This document shows positions 13,490-14,739 of a stretch of DNA of 14,739 bases, in pieces. The notes under the pieces are model-generated. The model saw only the letters and a program-made list of their open reading frames with translations. It had not been told where the DNA came from and searched no databases. The number at the start of each line of letters is the position of its first letter. Position 1 is the first letter of the stretch. The stretch is from Candidatus Methanoperedens sp. (lineage in GTDB: Archaea; Halobacteriota; Methanosarcinia; Methanosarcinales; Methanoperedenaceae), in assembly GCA_027460605.1 (NCBI GenBank), contig JAPZAN010000128.1, forward strand, positions 1-14,739, read 5' to 3'. A program made the position numbers and the translations under genes.

Positions 13490-14728
13490 TCAGGCAAACA
13501 TTCCTTCAGAATACAGGTTCGGTTTAGTTGTCGGGATCATCAATTTTTTTATGGCATTGCGGAAATCTTCCATACCTACGTTGCATCGTTCTTCGCGTAC
13601 TGCAAACATCCCGGCTTCCATGGCGATTGCCTTAAGATCAGAACCGTTAGCGCCTTCGGTAATTGAGGCAAGTTCATCAAAATCAACATTCTCTGAAAGC
13701 TTCATCCTCCTTGAATGGATTCTCAAAATCACTGCCTTTGTTTCCTTACTGGGCATCGGAATTGAAATAAACCGGTCAAATCTTCCCGGCCTTAAAAGTG
13801 CAGAATCAAGAATATCCGGCCTGTTCGTAGCCGCTATAATCCTGACATTTCCTCTCGGATTGAAACCATCCATTTCCGAAAGGAGCTGCATTAAGGTGCG
13901 CTGGACTTCCCTGTCACCGGATGTTGCAGACTCGAGGCGTTTTGCCCCGATTGAATCAAGCTCATCAATAAATATGATGCTCGGGGATTTTTCCTTCGCC
14001 ATTTTAAAAAGATCCCGGACAAGACGCGCGCCCTCACCTATATATTTCTGTACAAGTTCAGACCCAACAATCCTTATAAACGTTGCTTTTGTCTGGCTGG
14101 CAACGGCTTTGGCAAGGAGCGTTTTTCCTGTTCCAGGGGCGCCATATAATAATACGCCTTTCGGGGGCTCAATCCCGATTCGTTCAAACACTTCCGGTTT
14201 GGTAAGAGGCAACTCTACGGTTTCCCTTAGCTCACGGATCTGCTCATCCAGCCCCCCAATATCCGAATATGTGACAGTCGGAGATTCAATAACCTCCATA
14301 CCGTGAATGAACGGATCCCGGGAAGAGGGGAGAATCCCTACCACAGCCAGGGTCTGGTAATTTAAAGACACGGCAGCTCCCGGAATGAGTTCTGAGCTGT
14401 TAATAAATTGTGCAGCGCCAACAACGAACTGCGGGCCCGTGCTGCTCCTTATTATCACTTTCCCGTTTTCAAGAACATCCACTACCGTCCCGACAACCAG
14501 AGGAGGCATTTTCAATCGTTCAAGTTCGCTTTTTAACTGCCTTAATTCTCTTTCATACTTGAGGTTCTGGCTCTCTGTAAATCGCTTCTCCATTTCAACT
14601 TTATTGGCCTGTTCCCTGAGAAGATTGTTCCTTTCCTCAAGCGTTTTAATCCTGTCCATCAAATAGCGTGAAAAATCATTGTTTCCCATTGCTATTGGAC
14701 TTTCCTGATTTTCCTGGGCTTCAGACAT
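13490..14728 (-). CDS. pan: Proteasome-activating nucleotidase (PAN, AAA+ ATPase)
   Basis: A 412-residue protein, complete, with its ATG 11 bases from the window edge. PAN forms a hexamer that unfolds substrates and feeds them to the 20S proteasome. Order of parts: N-terminal coiled coil (about 20-73, 'LMDRIKTLEERNNLLREQ...'), an OB domain (about 75-135, 'VGTVVDVLENGKVIIRS'), and the AAA+ module with Walker A 'GAPGTGKT' (196-203), pore loop 'KYIGEG' (228-233), Walker B 'IIFIDE' (251-256), sensor-1 'AATNRPD' (299-305) and arginine fingers in 'LLRPGRFDR' (311-319). The C-terminal end is 'EGMFA': hydrophobic-Phe-X rather than the usual hydrophobic-Tyr-X motif that docks into the 20S alpha ring and opens the gate. 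Its promoter is off the window. Confidence 0.96.
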   Translation of the reverse strand: MSEAQENQESPIAMGNNDFSRYLMDRIKTLEERNNLLREQANKVEMEKRFTESQNLKYERELRQLKSELERLKMPPLVVGTVVDVLENGKVIIRSSTGPQFVVGAAQFINSSELIPGAAVSLNYQTLAVVGILPSSRDPFIHGMEVIESPTVTYSDIGGLDEQIRELRETVELPLTKPEVFERIGIEPPKGVLLYGAPGTGKTLLAKAVASQTKATFIRIVGSELVQKYIGEGARLVRDLFKMAKEKSPSIIFIDELDSIGAKRLESATSGDREVQRTLMQLLSEMDGFNPRGNVRIIAATNRPDILDSALLRPGRFDRFISIPMPSKETKAVILRIHSRRMKLSENVDFDELASITEGANGSDLKAIAMEAGMFAVREERCNVGMEDFRNAIKKLMIPTTKPNLYSEGMFA

Positions 14729-14739
14729 CTATATCGAAT

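Noticed and set aside
13551..14306. Long plus-strand open frame (251 codons) opposite PAN
   Set aside because: Fully antisense to the conserved AAA+ gene and without recognisable domains; a by-product of codon usage.

Overview
The window looks like chromosomal DNA from a methanogen-related euryarchaeon, most probably of the Methanosarcinales / 'Candidatus Methanoperedens' type. Sequence evidence for an archaeon: a proteasome-activating nucleotidase (PAN), an AglB/STT3 oligosaccharyltransferase, a Methanosarcina-type S-layer domain protein with a PGF-CTERM anchor, a class II tRNA-Leu without an encoded CCA, and TATA boxes centred about 26 to 30 bases before several start codons. The lineage is inferred from family content, not proven.

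Layout, left to right. Positions 1-4645 hold a minus-strand run read from right to left: a GT-C type membrane glycosyltransferase, a DUF2298 'YYY' polytopic membrane protein, a SAM-dependent methyltransferase with its own apparently leaderless promoter, and a lipoate-protein-ligase-family gene cut off by the window edge. Positions 4684-5775 hold an S-layer-domain surface protein with signal peptide, Thr-Gly linker and PGF-CTERM tail, interrupted by a single in-frame TGA and ending in a hairpin-plus-U-tract terminator. Upstream of it lies about 380 bases of non-coding DNA with small hairpins. Positions 6160-8110 hold sucD and sucC (succinyl-CoA synthetase), divergent from argF (8217-9125, plus strand). 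A tRNA-Leu(CAG) starts 8 bases after argF.

The right part is again on the minus strand: a ribbon-helix-helix protein with five heptad repeats, whose stop codon lies 3 bases from the tRNA; a YbhB/PEBP-type lipoprotein; aglB; a Roadblock/LC7 protein; and PAN at the right edge.

Functionally, most of the window is housekeeping (TCA-cycle ligase, arginine synthesis, proteasome ATPase) plus a cell-envelope theme. AglB transfers lipid-linked glycans onto Asn-X-Ser/Thr sites; the S-layer-like protein carries five such sites; the two multi-membrane-span proteins and the methyltransferase are plausible contributors to glycan assembly. The points most worth a second look are the in-frame TGA separating the secreted part of the S-layer protein from its anchor, the strong internal ribosome-binding site in the YbhB lipoprotein gene that would give a cytosolic form, the heptad-repeat RHH protein, and the altered nucleotide-loop motif in the lipoate-ligase homologue.
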